A model generated the notes under the pieces. That model made no database searches. It was given only the letters and a program-made list of their open reading frames with translations, and was not told where the DNA came from. Of a DNA stretch of 37,854 nt, positions 1-8,513 are shown piece after piece. Each line of letters starts with the position of its first letter. Within the stretch, counting starts at the first letter, position 1. The stretch lies in contig JAEXOD010000190.1 in the NCBI GenBank assembly GCA_023447335.1, positions 1 to 37,854 of the forward strand, in the 5' to 3' direction. This DNA comes from Bacteroidota bacterium. Its GTDB lineage: Bacteria; Bacteroidota; Ignavibacteria; Ignavibacteriales; Melioribacteraceae. A program made the position numbers and the translations under genes.

Positions 1-347
1 GGATGTAAGGGAGCCACTCCGATACCACCCCCAACACAAACAGCAGTCCCATAATTTTCAATATGCGTAGGTTTACCTAAAGGTCCAACAACACTATCTA
101 TTAAATCTCCTTCAGAATAAGTAGATAATTTTTGAGTCGTTTTACCGACTACTTGAAATATAATTGTAATTGTACCTCTGGAAACATTCGCATCAGCTAT
201 TGTAAGGGGAATCCTTTCTCCATAGTCATCATCTAATTGTAATATAATAAATTGCCCCGCTGCTCTCTCTTCGGCTATTAGCGGTGCATGAATTTCCATC
301 AAAAAAACATCCTTGGAAAGCTGTTTTTTGGTTAAAATTTTGTTCAT
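1..347 (-). CDS. Sulfide/dihydroorotate dehydrogenase-like FAD/NAD-binding subunit (5' part only)
   Basis: Reading the minus strand from the ATG at 347 gives 115 codons that run off the window edge, so the gene is truncated at its 3' end. The product begins MNKILTKKQLSKDVFLMEI and carries a flavin-binding barrel with ERIPLTIAD (about residues 46-54) followed by VVGPLGKPT and the nucleotide-binding glycine motif CVGGGIGVAPLHP. This order is typical of the FAD/NAD-binding subunit (NfnA or SudB type) of ferredoxin-NADP oxidoreductase / sulfide dehydrogenase, a relative of the dihydroorotate dehydrogenase electron-transfer subunit PyrK. It would pass electrons between NAD(P)H and a partner iron-sulfur flavoprotein, whose gene should lie just outside the window. 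It is divergent from the transhydrogenase operon, another NAD(P)H-balancing enzyme. Which of NfnA or SudB it is cannot be decided from this fragment. Confidence 0.85.
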   Translation of the reverse strand, partial: MNKILTKKQLSKDVFLMEIHAPLIAEERAAGQFIILQLDDDYGERIPLTIADANVSRGTITIIFQVVGKTTQKLSTYSEGDLIDSVVGPLGKPTHIENYGTAVCVGGGIGVAPLH

Positions 348-486
348 AATCTACCTTATTAAAAAAATTTTTATACAATAATTTAGCAAAATTATAGTGA
401 AGGTAAAAATGAAATTTAAGCAAAGATTTTCTTAATGAACTTTAATAACTAATTTATCATTTTTAAAGTAAAAACTAATCGGAGAA

Positions 487-1644
487 ATGACATTGAAAAT
501 TGGTATTCCAAAAGAAATAAAACCGGGAGAGAATAGGGTTTCGATTACTCCTGATATTGTAAGTAAACTTATAAAAAAGGGATTTAAAGTTAGTATTGAA
601 AAATCTGCCGGACTAAAAGCCGGATTTATTGATGAAAAATATATCGAAGCCGGTGCAGAAGTGATAGAAGACACTAACTCTTTATTCAATAATTCTGACA
701 TAATCTTAAAAGTACAAAGACCATTATTCAATTCTGAGCTTAATTTAAGCGAATTAGAAATAATGAAACCGGGTACACTCGTAATATCCTTAGCTTATGC
801 CCTACATTATCCTGAAGTTGTAAAAGCTGCTGCTGAAAAAGGTATTAACTTTTTTTCCATGGATATGATACCAAGAACAACTTTAGCTCAAAAAATGGAT
901 GCGTTAAGCAGCCAAGCCAACATAGCCGGATATAAAAGCGTAATTTTGACAGCTAATTATCTGGGTAAAATTTTTCCCTTATTAATGACTGCTGCGGGTA
1001 CAATTCAACCAGCAAAAGTTGTTATAATGGGTGCCGGTGTTGCTGGTCTACAAGCAGTCGGAACTGCAAAAAGACTTGGTGCCATTGTAGAAGTTTCTGA
1101 TGTAAGACCATCTGTTAAAGAAGAGGTGGAAAGTTTAGGCGGAAAATTTATTGAAGTAAAACACGATGAAAATTTACAAGATAGCGGGGGTTACGCAAAA
1201 GAAGCAAGTGCCGAATTTTTACAAAAACAGAAGGAATTGATTTTTAAGCATATTACGGAAGCAGATATTGTAATAACAACGGCATTAGTACCGGGCAAAA
1301 AAGCTCCGATTTTGGTAACTGAAGAAATGATAAAAAATATGCGTCCCGGTTCGGTTGTGTTAGATATGGCAGTTGAGTTTGGCGGCAACTGCGAAATTAG
1401 CGAAGAAGGAAAAACAATCGTTAAATACGGGGTTACAATAATTGGAGAACCAAATCTTCCTTCTTTAGTAGCAACTCACTCCAGCGAAGTATATTCCAAA
1501 AACTTGTTGAATTTACTTGATCATATTGTTAAAGACGGTAAACTTTTCCCAAAACCTGAAGATGAGATTGCAAAAGGAGCTTTATTAACTTTTAACGGCA
1601 AAATTATAAATGATAGAATTAATAATATATTAAATAATAACTAG
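487..1644 (+). CDS. pntAA: NAD(P) transhydrogenase subunit alpha, NAD-binding part (PntAA)
   Basis: This 385-residue protein is the soluble NAD(H)-binding domain I of the proton-translocating transhydrogenase, which uses the proton gradient to reduce NADP+ with NADH. It shows the N-terminal alanine-dehydrogenase/PntA fold (KIGIPKEIKPGENRVS), the conserved block MDALSSQANIAGYK (about 137-150), the Rossmann motif GAGVAG at 182-187, and FGGNCE near 300. It stops before the membrane segments that in E. coli PntA are fused to it; those are the next gene, so the enzyme is of the split three-subunit type. The ATG at 487 lies only 2 bases after GGAG (481-484), while an in-frame TTG at 493 lies 8 bases after it, so translation may really begin at LKIGIPKE. 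It leads the operon pntAA-pntAB-pntB. Confidence 0.95.
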   Translation: MTLKIGIPKEIKPGENRVSITPDIVSKLIKKGFKVSIEKSAGLKAGFIDEKYIEAGAEVIEDTNSLFNNSDIILKVQRPLFNSELNLSELEIMKPGTLVISLAYALHYPEVVKAAAEKGINFFSMDMIPRTTLAQKMDALSSQANIAGYKSVILTANYLGKIFPLLMTAAGTIQPAKVVIMGAGVAGLQAVGTAKRLGAIVEVSDVRPSVKEEVESLGGKFIEVKHDENLQDSGGYAKEASAEFLQKQKELIFKHITEADIVITTALVPGKKAPILVTEEMIKNMRPGSVVLDMAVEFGGNCEISEEGKTIVKYGVTIIGEPNLPSLVATHSSEVYSKNLLNLLDHIVKDGKLFPKPEDEIAKGALLTFNGKIINDRINNILNNN

Positions 1645-1654
1645 GTACAATTTT

Positions 1655-1936
1655 ATGGATACACAACTTTTAATGGAAATATATGTATTTGTTCTGGGTA
1701 TTTTTGTCGGTTTTGAACTAATCACAAAAGTACCTCCGACACTTCATACTCCCCTCATGAGTGGATCAAATGCAATCTCCGGAATTACAATAGTGGGAGC
1801 AATTTTAAGTGCCGGAATGGAACAATTTACAATCAGTACAATTTTGGGGATGGTTGCAATTATTTTCGCAACAATAAACGTTGTAGGCGGATTTGTAGTA
1901 ACAGACAGAATGTTAAAAATGTTTAAGAGGAAGTGA
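1655..1936 (+). CDS. pntAB: NAD(P) transhydrogenase subunit alpha, membrane part (PntAB)
   Basis: A 93-residue protein with three hydrophobic helices, containing KVPPTLHTPLMSGSNAISG (about 25-43), a near-invariant segment of the transhydrogenase membrane domain (dII). It corresponds to the C-terminal membrane part of E. coli PntA, here a separate polypeptide as in the Rhodospirillum type. With PntB it forms the proton channel in the inner membrane. It starts 10 bases after the pntAA stop and ends 7 bases before pntB, so the three are surely co-transcribed. Confidence 0.95.
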   Translation: MDTQLLMEIYVFVLGIFVGFELITKVPPTLHTPLMSGSNAISGITIVGAILSAGMEQFTISTILGMVAIIFATINVVGGFVVTDRMLKMFKRK

Positions 1937-1943
1937 GAAAGCT

Positions 1944-3359
1944 ATGGACATAATTATTGAATTAACATATTTAATCTCCTCTATCCTATTTATCTTTGGA
2001 ATAAAAAAACTTAGTTCGCCAAAAACGGCGAGGTTGGGTAATTTTTATGCTGCAATAGGCATGTTATTAGCTATTCTAGCAACTCTTCTTTATAAATCCA
2101 TAATTACGTATGAATGGATTATAATTGGTTTCGTTATAGGTTCTTTAGTGGGCTATGTAATGGCTGTTAAAGTTCAAATGACAGGAATGCCTCAAATGGT
2201 AGGATTACTAAACGGATTTGGAGGAGGCGCATCATTACTTGTTGCTTTGGCGGAGTATTATAAAATACTTAACAATCTAAATAGCATAAGCGGTGAAATT
2301 TTGCAATTTAATACAGCTTCAACTATTTCTATTGCATTAAGTTTAGTTATAGGTGCAGTTACTTTTACCGGTTCGTTAATTGCATTTGGTAAACTTCAAG
2401 GAATAGTAACCGGAAAGGTTGTAAAATTCCCGTTACAGCAACCTCTAAACTTACTAATATTTTTATCTATTATCGGTCTTTCAATATTTTCTACCATTTT
2501 TCCAAGTGAAGCCGAATATGCAATGCTTGCAATTACATTACTATCCTTAATATTGGGTATTTTACTTGTGTTACCTATCGGAGGAGCAGACATGCCCGTT
2601 GCCATATCGCTGCTTAATTCTTATAGCGGTTTAGCTGCAGCTACAACAGGATTTGTTTTAAGAAATAACGAGTTAATTATTACCGGTGCACTTGTCGGAG
2701 CTAGCGGAATAATTCTGACTTTAATAATGTGTAAAGGTATGAATCGTTCTTTAATGAATGTACTTTTAGGAGGTTGGAGTTCTGCAGGAAGTTCATCTTC
2801 CGATTCTTCAAGTTCTACTCCAAAAGGTGATATAAAATCAGTGGATAGTGAGGAAGCAGCTATGATTTTTGATTCAGCTTCTTCGGTTATTATCGTTCCC
2901 GGATACGGAATGGCTGTAGCTCAAGCACAACATGCAATTAGAGATTTGGTTAATGTATTAGAGAAAAAAAGTATTAAAGTAAGATTTGCAATACATCCTG
3001 TTGCGGGACGTATGCCGGGTCACATGAATGTGTTGTTAGCAGAAGCTCAAATCCCTTATGACAATTTATATGCATTAGAAGATATTAATGACGACTTTAA
3101 TAATACTGATGTTGTTTTGATTATCGGTGCAAATGATGTTGTGAATCCTGCTGCAAGACATGATCAGAATAGTCCGATATTCGGAATGCCTATTTTAAAT
3201 GTTGATTATGCAAAAACTGTAATTATGAACAAGCGTTCTATGAACCCGGGTTATGCGGGGATAGAAAACGAGTTATTTTACTACCCAAATACATTAATGT
3301 ATTTTGGTGATGCAAAAGATGCAATAACAAAACTTACTAATGAAATAAAAAATTTGTAA
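1944..3359 (+). CDS. pntB: NAD(P) transhydrogenase subunit beta (PntB)
   Basis: This 471-residue membrane protein is the beta subunit of the proton-translocating transhydrogenase. The first roughly 270 residues form multiple membrane helices with the conserved MTGMPQMVGLLNGFGGGAS loop. A serine-rich linker (SSAGSSSSDSSSS) joins this to the NADP(H)-binding domain III, which has IIVPGYGMAVAQAQHA, the block HPVAGRMPGHMNVLLAEA, and GANDVVNPAA. The length matches the family. Domain III would dock on the soluble PntAA. The gene ends the operon and is followed by a strong hairpin terminator. The polyserine linker is longer than I usually expect but lies where a flexible linker is needed. Confidence 0.96.
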   Translation: MDIIIELTYLISSILFIFGIKKLSSPKTARLGNFYAAIGMLLAILATLLYKSIITYEWIIIGFVIGSLVGYVMAVKVQMTGMPQMVGLLNGFGGGASLLVALAEYYKILNNLNSISGEILQFNTASTISIALSLVIGAVTFTGSLIAFGKLQGIVTGKVVKFPLQQPLNLLIFLSIIGLSIFSTIFPSEAEYAMLAITLLSLILGILLVLPIGGADMPVAISLLNSYSGLAAATTGFVLRNNELIITGALVGASGIILTLIMCKGMNRSLMNVLLGGWSSAGSSSSDSSSSTPKGDIKSVDSEEAAMIFDSASSVIIVPGYGMAVAQAQHAIRDLVNVLEKKSIKVRFAIHPVAGRMPGHMNVLLAEAQIPYDNLYALEDINDDFNNTDVVLIIGANDVVNPAARHDQNSPIFGMPILNVDYAKTVIMNKRSMNPGYAGIENELFYYPNTLMYFGDAKDAITKLTNEIKNL

Positions 3360-3371
3360 ATAGAAAAACTC

Positions 3372-3412
3372 AAAAAAAAAGCATCTTCGGTTAATGCCAA
3401 AGATGCTTTTTT
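3372..3412. terminator. Bidirectional rho-independent terminator between pntB and rocD
   Basis: GCATCTT (3381-3387) pairs with AAGATGC (3400-3406); GG/CC extends the stem around a C-A mismatch and leaves a loop TTAATG (3391-3396). The hairpin is flanked by nine A's (3372-3380) on the left and six T's (3407-3412) on the right, so it can end transcription on both strands between these convergent genes. Confidence 0.9.
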
Positions 3413-3432
3413 GCTTTAAATAATTCTAATGA

Positions 3433-4635
3433 TTAATCCATTAATAGAACTTCTTCAATTCTATCCATAGCCCAATCAATTTCTTCTTTTTTAATTACTA
3501 AAGGAGGAGCAAAACGAATAACATTATCATGTGTTTCTTTGCATAAAACACCTCTTTGCATTAATGCTTCACAAAAACGACGAGCACCTTTTGCTTCAGG
3601 TTTTAATTCAACACCAATAAATAAGCCTTTTCCTCTTATTTCTTTTACATGTTTAGAATTAACTGCATTAAGTTTTTCTCTAAAATAATTACCCATTTCA
3701 AAAGAGTTTTCAATAAGTTTTTCTTCAACTAAAACTTTAATTGCTTTACGTGCAATTGCAGCTCCGAGAGGATTTCCTCCAAAAGTAGAGCCATGATCTC
3801 CGGGATTAAAAACCCCTAATACTTCTTTTACAGAAAGTACTGCAGATACAGGGTAGCAACCACCTGATAAGGCTTTTCCAATAATTACCACATCAGGAGT
3901 AATTCCTTCATACATAAATGCAAAAAGTTTACCGCTTCTACCTAATCCGCTTTGAATTTCATCGGCAATAAATAAAACATTATTTTTTTTGCAGATTTCA
4001 TAAGTAGATTTTAAATATCCGTCCGGAGGTACAACAACTCCCCCTTCTCCTTGAATAGGTTCTACTATAAAAGCTGCCGTATTAGGAGTGATATTAGCTT
4101 CTAAATCTTCAACGTTTCCGTATTCAACAACCTTAAATCCGGGAGTGAAAGGACCGAAACCGTCCTTATACTGTTCTTCTGTCGAAAAACTTACGATAGA
4201 AATAGTTCTACCTGCAAAATTATTACGACAAACTATAATTTCAGCTTTACCTTCTTCAATACCTTTTACTTTATAAGCCCATTTACGTGCAGCTTTTAAA
4301 GCAGTTTCAACAGCTTCTGCTCCGCTATTCATAGGAAGTACCATCGGATATCCTGTTAATTCCGATAATTCTTTATAAAAAAACGGAAGCTGGCTATTCC
4401 TAAACGCTCTCGAAGTTAGAGTTATTTTTTCAGCTTGTTCTTTTAAGGTTTTTACAATTCTTGGGTGGCAATGCCCTTGATTAACTGCAGAATAGGCAGC
4501 CAAACAATCCAAATACTTGTTCCCTTCAATATCATAAACCCACACACCTTCACCACGGTCAATAACTACATCAAGAGGATGATAATTGTGAGCACCGAAC
4601 TTTTCTTCAAGTTCAATAAAATCTTTTGTCAGCAT
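3433..4635 (-). CDS. rocD: Ornithine aminotransferase
   Basis: This 400-residue PLP enzyme of aminotransferase class III most closely recalls ornithine--oxo-acid transaminase, which moves the delta-amino group of ornithine to 2-oxoglutarate and gives glutamate semialdehyde, linking arginine and proline metabolism. The N-terminal GAHNYHPLDVVIDRGEGVWV (14-33), the cofactor region NSGAEAVETALKAARKWAY (103-121), ADEIQSGLGR (224-233) and the PLP-binding lysine K254 in IIGKALSGG are all visible. The length is usual for bacterial RocD. The gene stands alone, divergent from yjbQ, and ends against the terminator shared with pntB. The GAHNYHP start is what separates it from the related ArgD; I am fairly sure of the ornithine assignment but substrate is not proven by sequence. 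Confidence 0.92.
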   Translation of the reverse strand: MLTKDFIELEEKFGAHNYHPLDVVIDRGEGVWVYDIEGNKYLDCLAAYSAVNQGHCHPRIVKTLKEQAEKITLTSRAFRNSQLPFFYKELSELTGYPMVLPMNSGAEAVETALKAARKWAYKVKGIEEGKAEIIVCRNNFAGRTISIVSFSTEEQYKDGFGPFTPGFKVVEYGNVEDLEANITPNTAAFIVEPIQGEGGVVVPPDGYLKSTYEICKKNNVLFIADEIQSGLGRSGKLFAFMYEGITPDVVIIGKALSGGCYPVSAVLSVKEVLGVFNPGDHGSTFGGNPLGAAIARKAIKVLVEEKLIENSFEMGNYFREKLNAVNSKHVKEIRGKGLFIGVELKPEAKGARRFCEALMQRGVLCKETHDNVIRFAPPLVIKKEEIDWAMDRIEEVLLMD

Positions 4636-4786
4636 ATGTTATTCTCATATTGTTAAAAAAATATGTTCTTTAAGTTAATAAATAATTGATTAATTGTCGA
4701 GAAAAAAATAAATATATTTATAATTATCTTGCCCGTTTTCTAAATAAATTTTAAATTGTAGTTTGTTTATTATTATACTATTAAAA

Positions 4787-5206
4787 ATGCGAATCAAAAC
4801 ATCAAAAATTAGATTAACAACTAACGGTACAAATGATATTATAAATATAACCGATAAAATTAACGAGATTATTAAAGAAGAACATTTTATCGAAGGTAAC
4901 GTTTTAGTATTCGTTCCGGGTGCAACTGCGGGAATATCTACAATAGAATTTGAACCCGGTCTTTTAGTTGATTATCCTAATTTTTTAGAAAAAATAATAC
5001 CTATTGCCGGTACTTACCAACATAATGAAACTTGGGATGACGGAAACGGTTATGCTCATGTAAGAGCAACTCTTCAAGGTGCTTCCCTTACAATACCATT
5101 TATCAATTCTGTAATGATATTAGGTACTTGGCAACAAATAATACTTTTAGAATTTGATAATAGACCACGAAACAGAGAAATTATTGTACAATTAACAGGA
5201 ATATAA
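4787..5206 (+). CDS. YjbQ / UPF0047 family protein (secondary thiamine-phosphate synthase type)
   Basis: From the ATG at 4787 the product is 139 residues, the usual length for the YjbQ (UPF0047) family. Family landmarks are visible: the N-terminal VNVLVFVPGATAGI-like block (here GNVLVFVPGATAGIST), a central TYQHNETWDDGNGYAHVRATL with conserved histidines, and the C-terminal GTWQQIILLEFDNRPRNREI. Some members have weak thiamine-phosphate synthase activity in E. coli complementation, but the physiological role is not settled. An upstream in-frame ATG at 4763 would add eight hydrophobic residues (MFIIILLK) not found in the family, so I prefer 4787. The next gene begins one base after the stop, suggesting co-transcription. 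Confidence 0.9.
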   Translation: MRIKTSKIRLTTNGTNDIINITDKINEIIKEEHFIEGNVLVFVPGATAGISTIEFEPGLLVDYPNFLEKIIPIAGTYQHNETWDDGNGYAHVRATLQGASLTIPFINSVMILGTWQQIILLEFDNRPRNREIIVQLTGI

Positions 5207-5207
5207 A

Positions 5208-6056
5208 ATGATTAATTCTAACATTCAAAAAATAAAACTTACAATATTTTTTGCTTTATTAAGTGCTTCGGTTTTCGGTTGGGGAAGAACCGGACATATT
5301 AATATAACAAATCATGCCTTTGAATTACTAAAACAAAAAATTAATATTAGTATCACATATGCTGATTCTATTGTAGCAATGTCTAACGATCCCGATAAAA
5401 GAGTCAGAACGATGAAAGAACAAGCACCATGGCATTATATTGATATTGATTTCTATAATGAGTTTAAAAATTTAAATATGATTACTTCCTATGATAGCCT
5501 TATTTCAATATACGGTGAAGAAGAAGTCAAAAAACAAGGCACTCTTCCTTGGATAATTGAAATAAATCAAAATAAATTAATCGAAGCATTTAAAAGTAAA
5601 AATGAAATCGAGATTCTATACTATACTGCAGAGATAGCACATTTTGTTGCAGATGCCCATATGGCTTTACATACAACTACTAATTATGACGGACAATTAA
5701 CTAATCAAAAAGGAATCCATAGCAGATATGAATCAAAAATGGTTGAAAAACATTTAGAACAAATAAAAGCAAGTTTTTATCAACAGCCGCTAATTTTAAT
5801 TGAAAATCCGTTAGATAATGCTTTTGATATTATTGATAACAGTTTTCCGTTTGTAGAATTAATATTAGATTCGGACAAGAAAGCTACAGATTTAGCACAT
5901 TCTAATTCTACAGATATGTATTATGATTTACTTTGGAAGCAAACTGACTACATCACTTATATACAGATGAATAATGCTGCAAAATTTGTTGCTTCATATA
6001 TATATTCCGCATGGTACAAAGCAGGAATGCCCAAGATTGAAAATTTAATTAATTAA
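5208..6056 (+). CDS. Secreted S1/P1-type nuclease / zinc-dependent phospholipase C superfamily protein
   Basis: This 282-residue protein has an N-terminal signal peptide (about 1-24) ending ASVFG, so that the mature chain would start at W25. That matters because in S1/P1 nuclease and phospholipase C the free N-terminal tryptophan binds zinc. All nine expected trinuclear zinc ligands can be placed with family spacing: W25, H30, D61, H76, H145, D149, H155, H171 and E175. The last ligand is Glu, as in bacterial phospholipase C, rather than the Asp of fungal P1 nuclease. It would therefore be an exported phosphodiesterase acting on nucleic acid or phospholipid; sequence alone does not say which. 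It starts one base after yjbQ and is followed 22 bases later by a peptide transporter, which could fit a nutrient-scavenging operon. Confidence 0.85.
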   Translation: MINSNIQKIKLTIFFALLSASVFGWGRTGHINITNHAFELLKQKINISITYADSIVAMSNDPDKRVRTMKEQAPWHYIDIDFYNEFKNLNMITSYDSLISIYGEEEVKKQGTLPWIIEINQNKLIEAFKSKNEIEILYYTAEIAHFVADAHMALHTTTNYDGQLTNQKGIHSRYESKMVEKHLEQIKASFYQQPLILIENPLDNAFDIIDNSFPFVELILDSDKKATDLAHSNSTDMYYDLLWKQTDYITYIQMNNAAKFVASYIYSAWYKAGMPKIENLIN

Positions 6057-6078
6057 GAACAAATCCTAAAAGGTAACT

Positions 6079-7425
6079 ATGACAAATCAAAACACATCTA
6101 ACAAACAACTGACTTGGAAATTTCCAAAAGAATTCTGGCTTGCAAATGCAATGGAGTTATTAGAACGAGCCGCATATTACGGATTTTTTATTGTACTTAC
6201 GCTTTATCTAACCGATGTGGTTAAATTTAATGATAAAGAAACCGGTATTATAGCAGGTATTTTTTATGCAATTTTATATTTTCTGCCTCCGTTTGTAGGT
6301 GCAATTTCTGATAAAATCGGATTTAAAAGAGGATTAATAATTGCATTCGGATTGCTAACGATTGGTTATTTTTTACTTGGAGTTTTTACAACAAAAGTAG
6401 CCGTAATTTTTGAACTATTAATTGTTCTTGTGGGCGGAAGTTTTATTAAACCATTAATCACAGGTACAGTTGCAAAAACTACAGACGAAGCCAACAGAGC
6501 ACGTGGTTATTCTGTATTTTATTGGATTGTTAATATCGGTGCGTTTAGCGGTAAAACGTTCGTACCTTTTATTAGACAAGGTATTGGTTTAGAATATGTT
6601 AATTTCTTTTCAGCCGGAATGGCTTTTGTAGCATTATTGTTTGCTCTGTTCTTTTTTGAAGAGACTACCGTTGATAACAAAAATGCAAAAAGCTTAAAAG
6701 ATGTATTTAATTCTTTGATTAAAATATTTACTACCCCACGATTAATAATTTTAACTCTAATTGTAACCGGTTTTTGGATTATTCAACATCAACTATATGC
6801 AACTATGCCCAAATACGTAATTCGTTTACTAGGAGAAGATGCGAAACCCGAATGGCTTGCCAACGTAAATCCCGCCATTGTAGTTATTTTGGTTGTTTTT
6901 ATTACTCAGTTAATGAAAAATAAGTTAGCTGTTACAAGTATGCTTATAGGAATGATATTAATGCCTTTTTCTGCGCTGGCTATGTCTTTAAGCCATGGGA
7001 TGGAAAACGTATTCGGAACATCAATTAATGTTATGGGAATTGTCGAAGCCCATCCCTTAACTGTTATGATGATAATCGGAATCGGAATACAAGGTTTAGC
7101 AGAGTGTTTTATATCTCCCAGATTTTTAGAATACTTTTCGTTCCAAGCCCCCAAAGGTGAAGAAGGATTATTTTTAGGATTCAGCCATCTTCACTCATTC
7201 TTTTCAGCCTTGGCAGGATTCATTTTGTCAGGATTCTTGTTAGATGCTTACTGTCCCGATCCTAAATCATTACCTGTTGGTTTAACAGAAGCTGCCAAAG
7301 CTCAGTATTATGCTCATGCTCATTATATTTGGTATTACTTTTTTGCAATTGGGTTAGTTGCCGCTATTGCATTATTTATATTCTGGGTAATTACCAATAG
7401 AATTGATGCTAAAAAAGCTAAATAG
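6079..7425 (+). CDS. Proton-dependent oligopeptide transporter (POT family, MFS)
   Basis: A 448-residue inner-membrane protein with about twelve hydrophobic helices. The POT/PTR signature ExxERxxYYG is present in helix 1 as E26-L-L-E29-R30-A-A-Y-Y-G35; these charged residues couple proton movement to di-/tripeptide uptake. The loop FVGAISDKIGFKRG matches the MFS motif A between helices 2 and 3, and there is a second POT hallmark, GSFIKPLITGTVAKTTDE, after helix 4. The region KGEEGLFLGFSHLHSFFSALAG is also typical. The gene follows the secreted zinc nuclease/phospholipase with a 22-base gap. Its stop codon directly abuts the stop codon of the convergent amidase gene with no spacer and no obvious terminator. 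Substrate specificity cannot be read from the sequence. Confidence 0.9.
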   Translation: MTNQNTSNKQLTWKFPKEFWLANAMELLERAAYYGFFIVLTLYLTDVVKFNDKETGIIAGIFYAILYFLPPFVGAISDKIGFKRGLIIAFGLLTIGYFLLGVFTTKVAVIFELLIVLVGGSFIKPLITGTVAKTTDEANRARGYSVFYWIVNIGAFSGKTFVPFIRQGIGLEYVNFFSAGMAFVALLFALFFFEETTVDNKNAKSLKDVFNSLIKIFTTPRLIILTLIVTGFWIIQHQLYATMPKYVIRLLGEDAKPEWLANVNPAIVVILVVFITQLMKNKLAVTSMLIGMILMPFSALAMSLSHGMENVFGTSINVMGIVEAHPLTVMMIIGIGIQGLAECFISPRFLEYFSFQAPKGEEGLFLGFSHLHSFFSALAGFILSGFLLDAYCPDPKSLPVGLTEAAKAQYYAHAHYIWYYFFAIGLVAAIALFIFWVITNRIDAKKAK

Positions 7426-8511
7426 TTATTTATACTTAAATTTTTGAATAAACGGTAAAGCGTGGTTGCCGTTTTTATTAGCTGCAATCACCTTTACTTC
7501 ATATTCACCTTTTTTTAGATCATCAATATTTATAGTTAAATTTCCTGACTTTTTATCATAAACGTATTCGATTTCATTAAAATCAAAATATACTTTTATA
7601 CTTTTATTATTAATTCCCTTCTTATCACTAAGATTAAAAACAAGTTTTGCTTTTCCGTCATTTATAACACTTTTATCTTTAATAAAAGTAATTGTAGGAA
7701 TTCCCGCAGTAAAATATCTACCAATACCTCTAAATATTCCCCAAGCTTGTATATCATTAAATTCTTCTATACCTAATCGTCTTTGTTCAGTTGGATTCGT
7801 AAAAAAAGAACCTTCGATTAATACAGAGGGGATATTCGTTCTACGAAGTACAGAAAATCCTTCTTTAGGATAAATATTATAATCAGAGTAAGTCCCGTCA
7901 AACGAACCTAAACCGGTAGAATTATCCATAACATATGCTAAATCTCGTTGAATATATCTAGCTAAATCTCGATTACAAGGATTAAATTCATAATCTTCTT
8001 CACTTGCATGATAGTAGGTTGAGGTGTAATTTGTCCAATTATCATTTGCACTTCCCGGCGCATTATGATGAATACTAATAAAAAAATCAGCACCGCTATT
8101 ATTTGCTAACTCACTTCTATATTTTAAGTCCACAGTACTATCTGCAACTCTTGACATAAAAACAACTGCGCCAGCCTTTTCTAAATAATCGCGTAAATAT
8201 AAGGAAACACGTAAGTTAACATCAGCTTCTACAACACTTCCGTCTTTACTTTTGCCGTATCTATCTTTCCCTCCGTGCCCGGGATCGATAAAAAATTTAA
8301 CCCCATTTAATACAGAAGCAAATGATTTAATTTTTTCTTCCTTTCTAACCGGGTCGCGCCAATCCGGAGGAAGTTCATAGCGCGTACATTCACAAGGTTT
8401 TTCAACTAAAACCTCTTTTATTACTTCAACCTTTTCAGTTACCACTTCTTTTTGAGGTGCGCAAGCATAGAACAAGCTAGTAGTAATTAATATCCTTAAA
8501 TATTTATTCAT
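7426..8511 (-). CDS. N-acetylmuramoyl-L-alanine amidase lipoprotein (Amidase_3)
   Basis: This 361-residue protein cleaves the bond between N-acetylmuramic acid and the stem peptide of peptidoglycan. A lipoprotein signal is present with candidate lipid-bearing cysteine C17 (FYAC), followed by a Glu/Lys-rich stretch. The Amidase_3 catalytic domain spans about 70-270 with zinc ligands H79 (FFIDPGHGG), E95 (GSVVEADVNL) and H148 (FISIHHNAPG) and the catalytic E233 (SVLIEGSFFTNP). The last 90 residues look like an all-beta Ig-like domain (VNDGKAKLVFNLSDKKG-like region) that could bind wall or partner. It lies 2 bases downstream of the helicase-nuclease gene, so both are probably on one transcript. 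It would act in the periplasm, anchored to a membrane. Confidence 0.92.
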   Translation of the reverse strand: MNKYLRILITTSLFYACAPQKEVVTEKVEVIKEVLVEKPCECTRYELPPDWRDPVRKEEKIKSFASVLNGVKFFIDPGHGGKDRYGKSKDGSVVEADVNLRVSLYLRDYLEKAGAVVFMSRVADSTVDLKYRSELANNSGADFFISIHHNAPGSANDNWTNYTSTYYHASEEDYEFNPCNRDLARYIQRDLAYVMDNSTGLGSFDGTYSDYNIYPKEGFSVLRRTNIPSVLIEGSFFTNPTEQRRLGIEEFNDIQAWGIFRGIGRYFTAGIPTITFIKDKSVINDGKAKLVFNLSDKKGINNKSIKVYFDFNEIEYVYDKKSGNLTINIDDLKKGEYEVKVIAANKNGNHALPFIQKFKYK

Positions 8512-8513
8512 GA

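Noticed and set aside
4763..4786. Longer start of YjbQ at 4763
   Set aside because: Adds eight hydrophobic residues not seen in this family; the ATG at 4787 gives the usual length.
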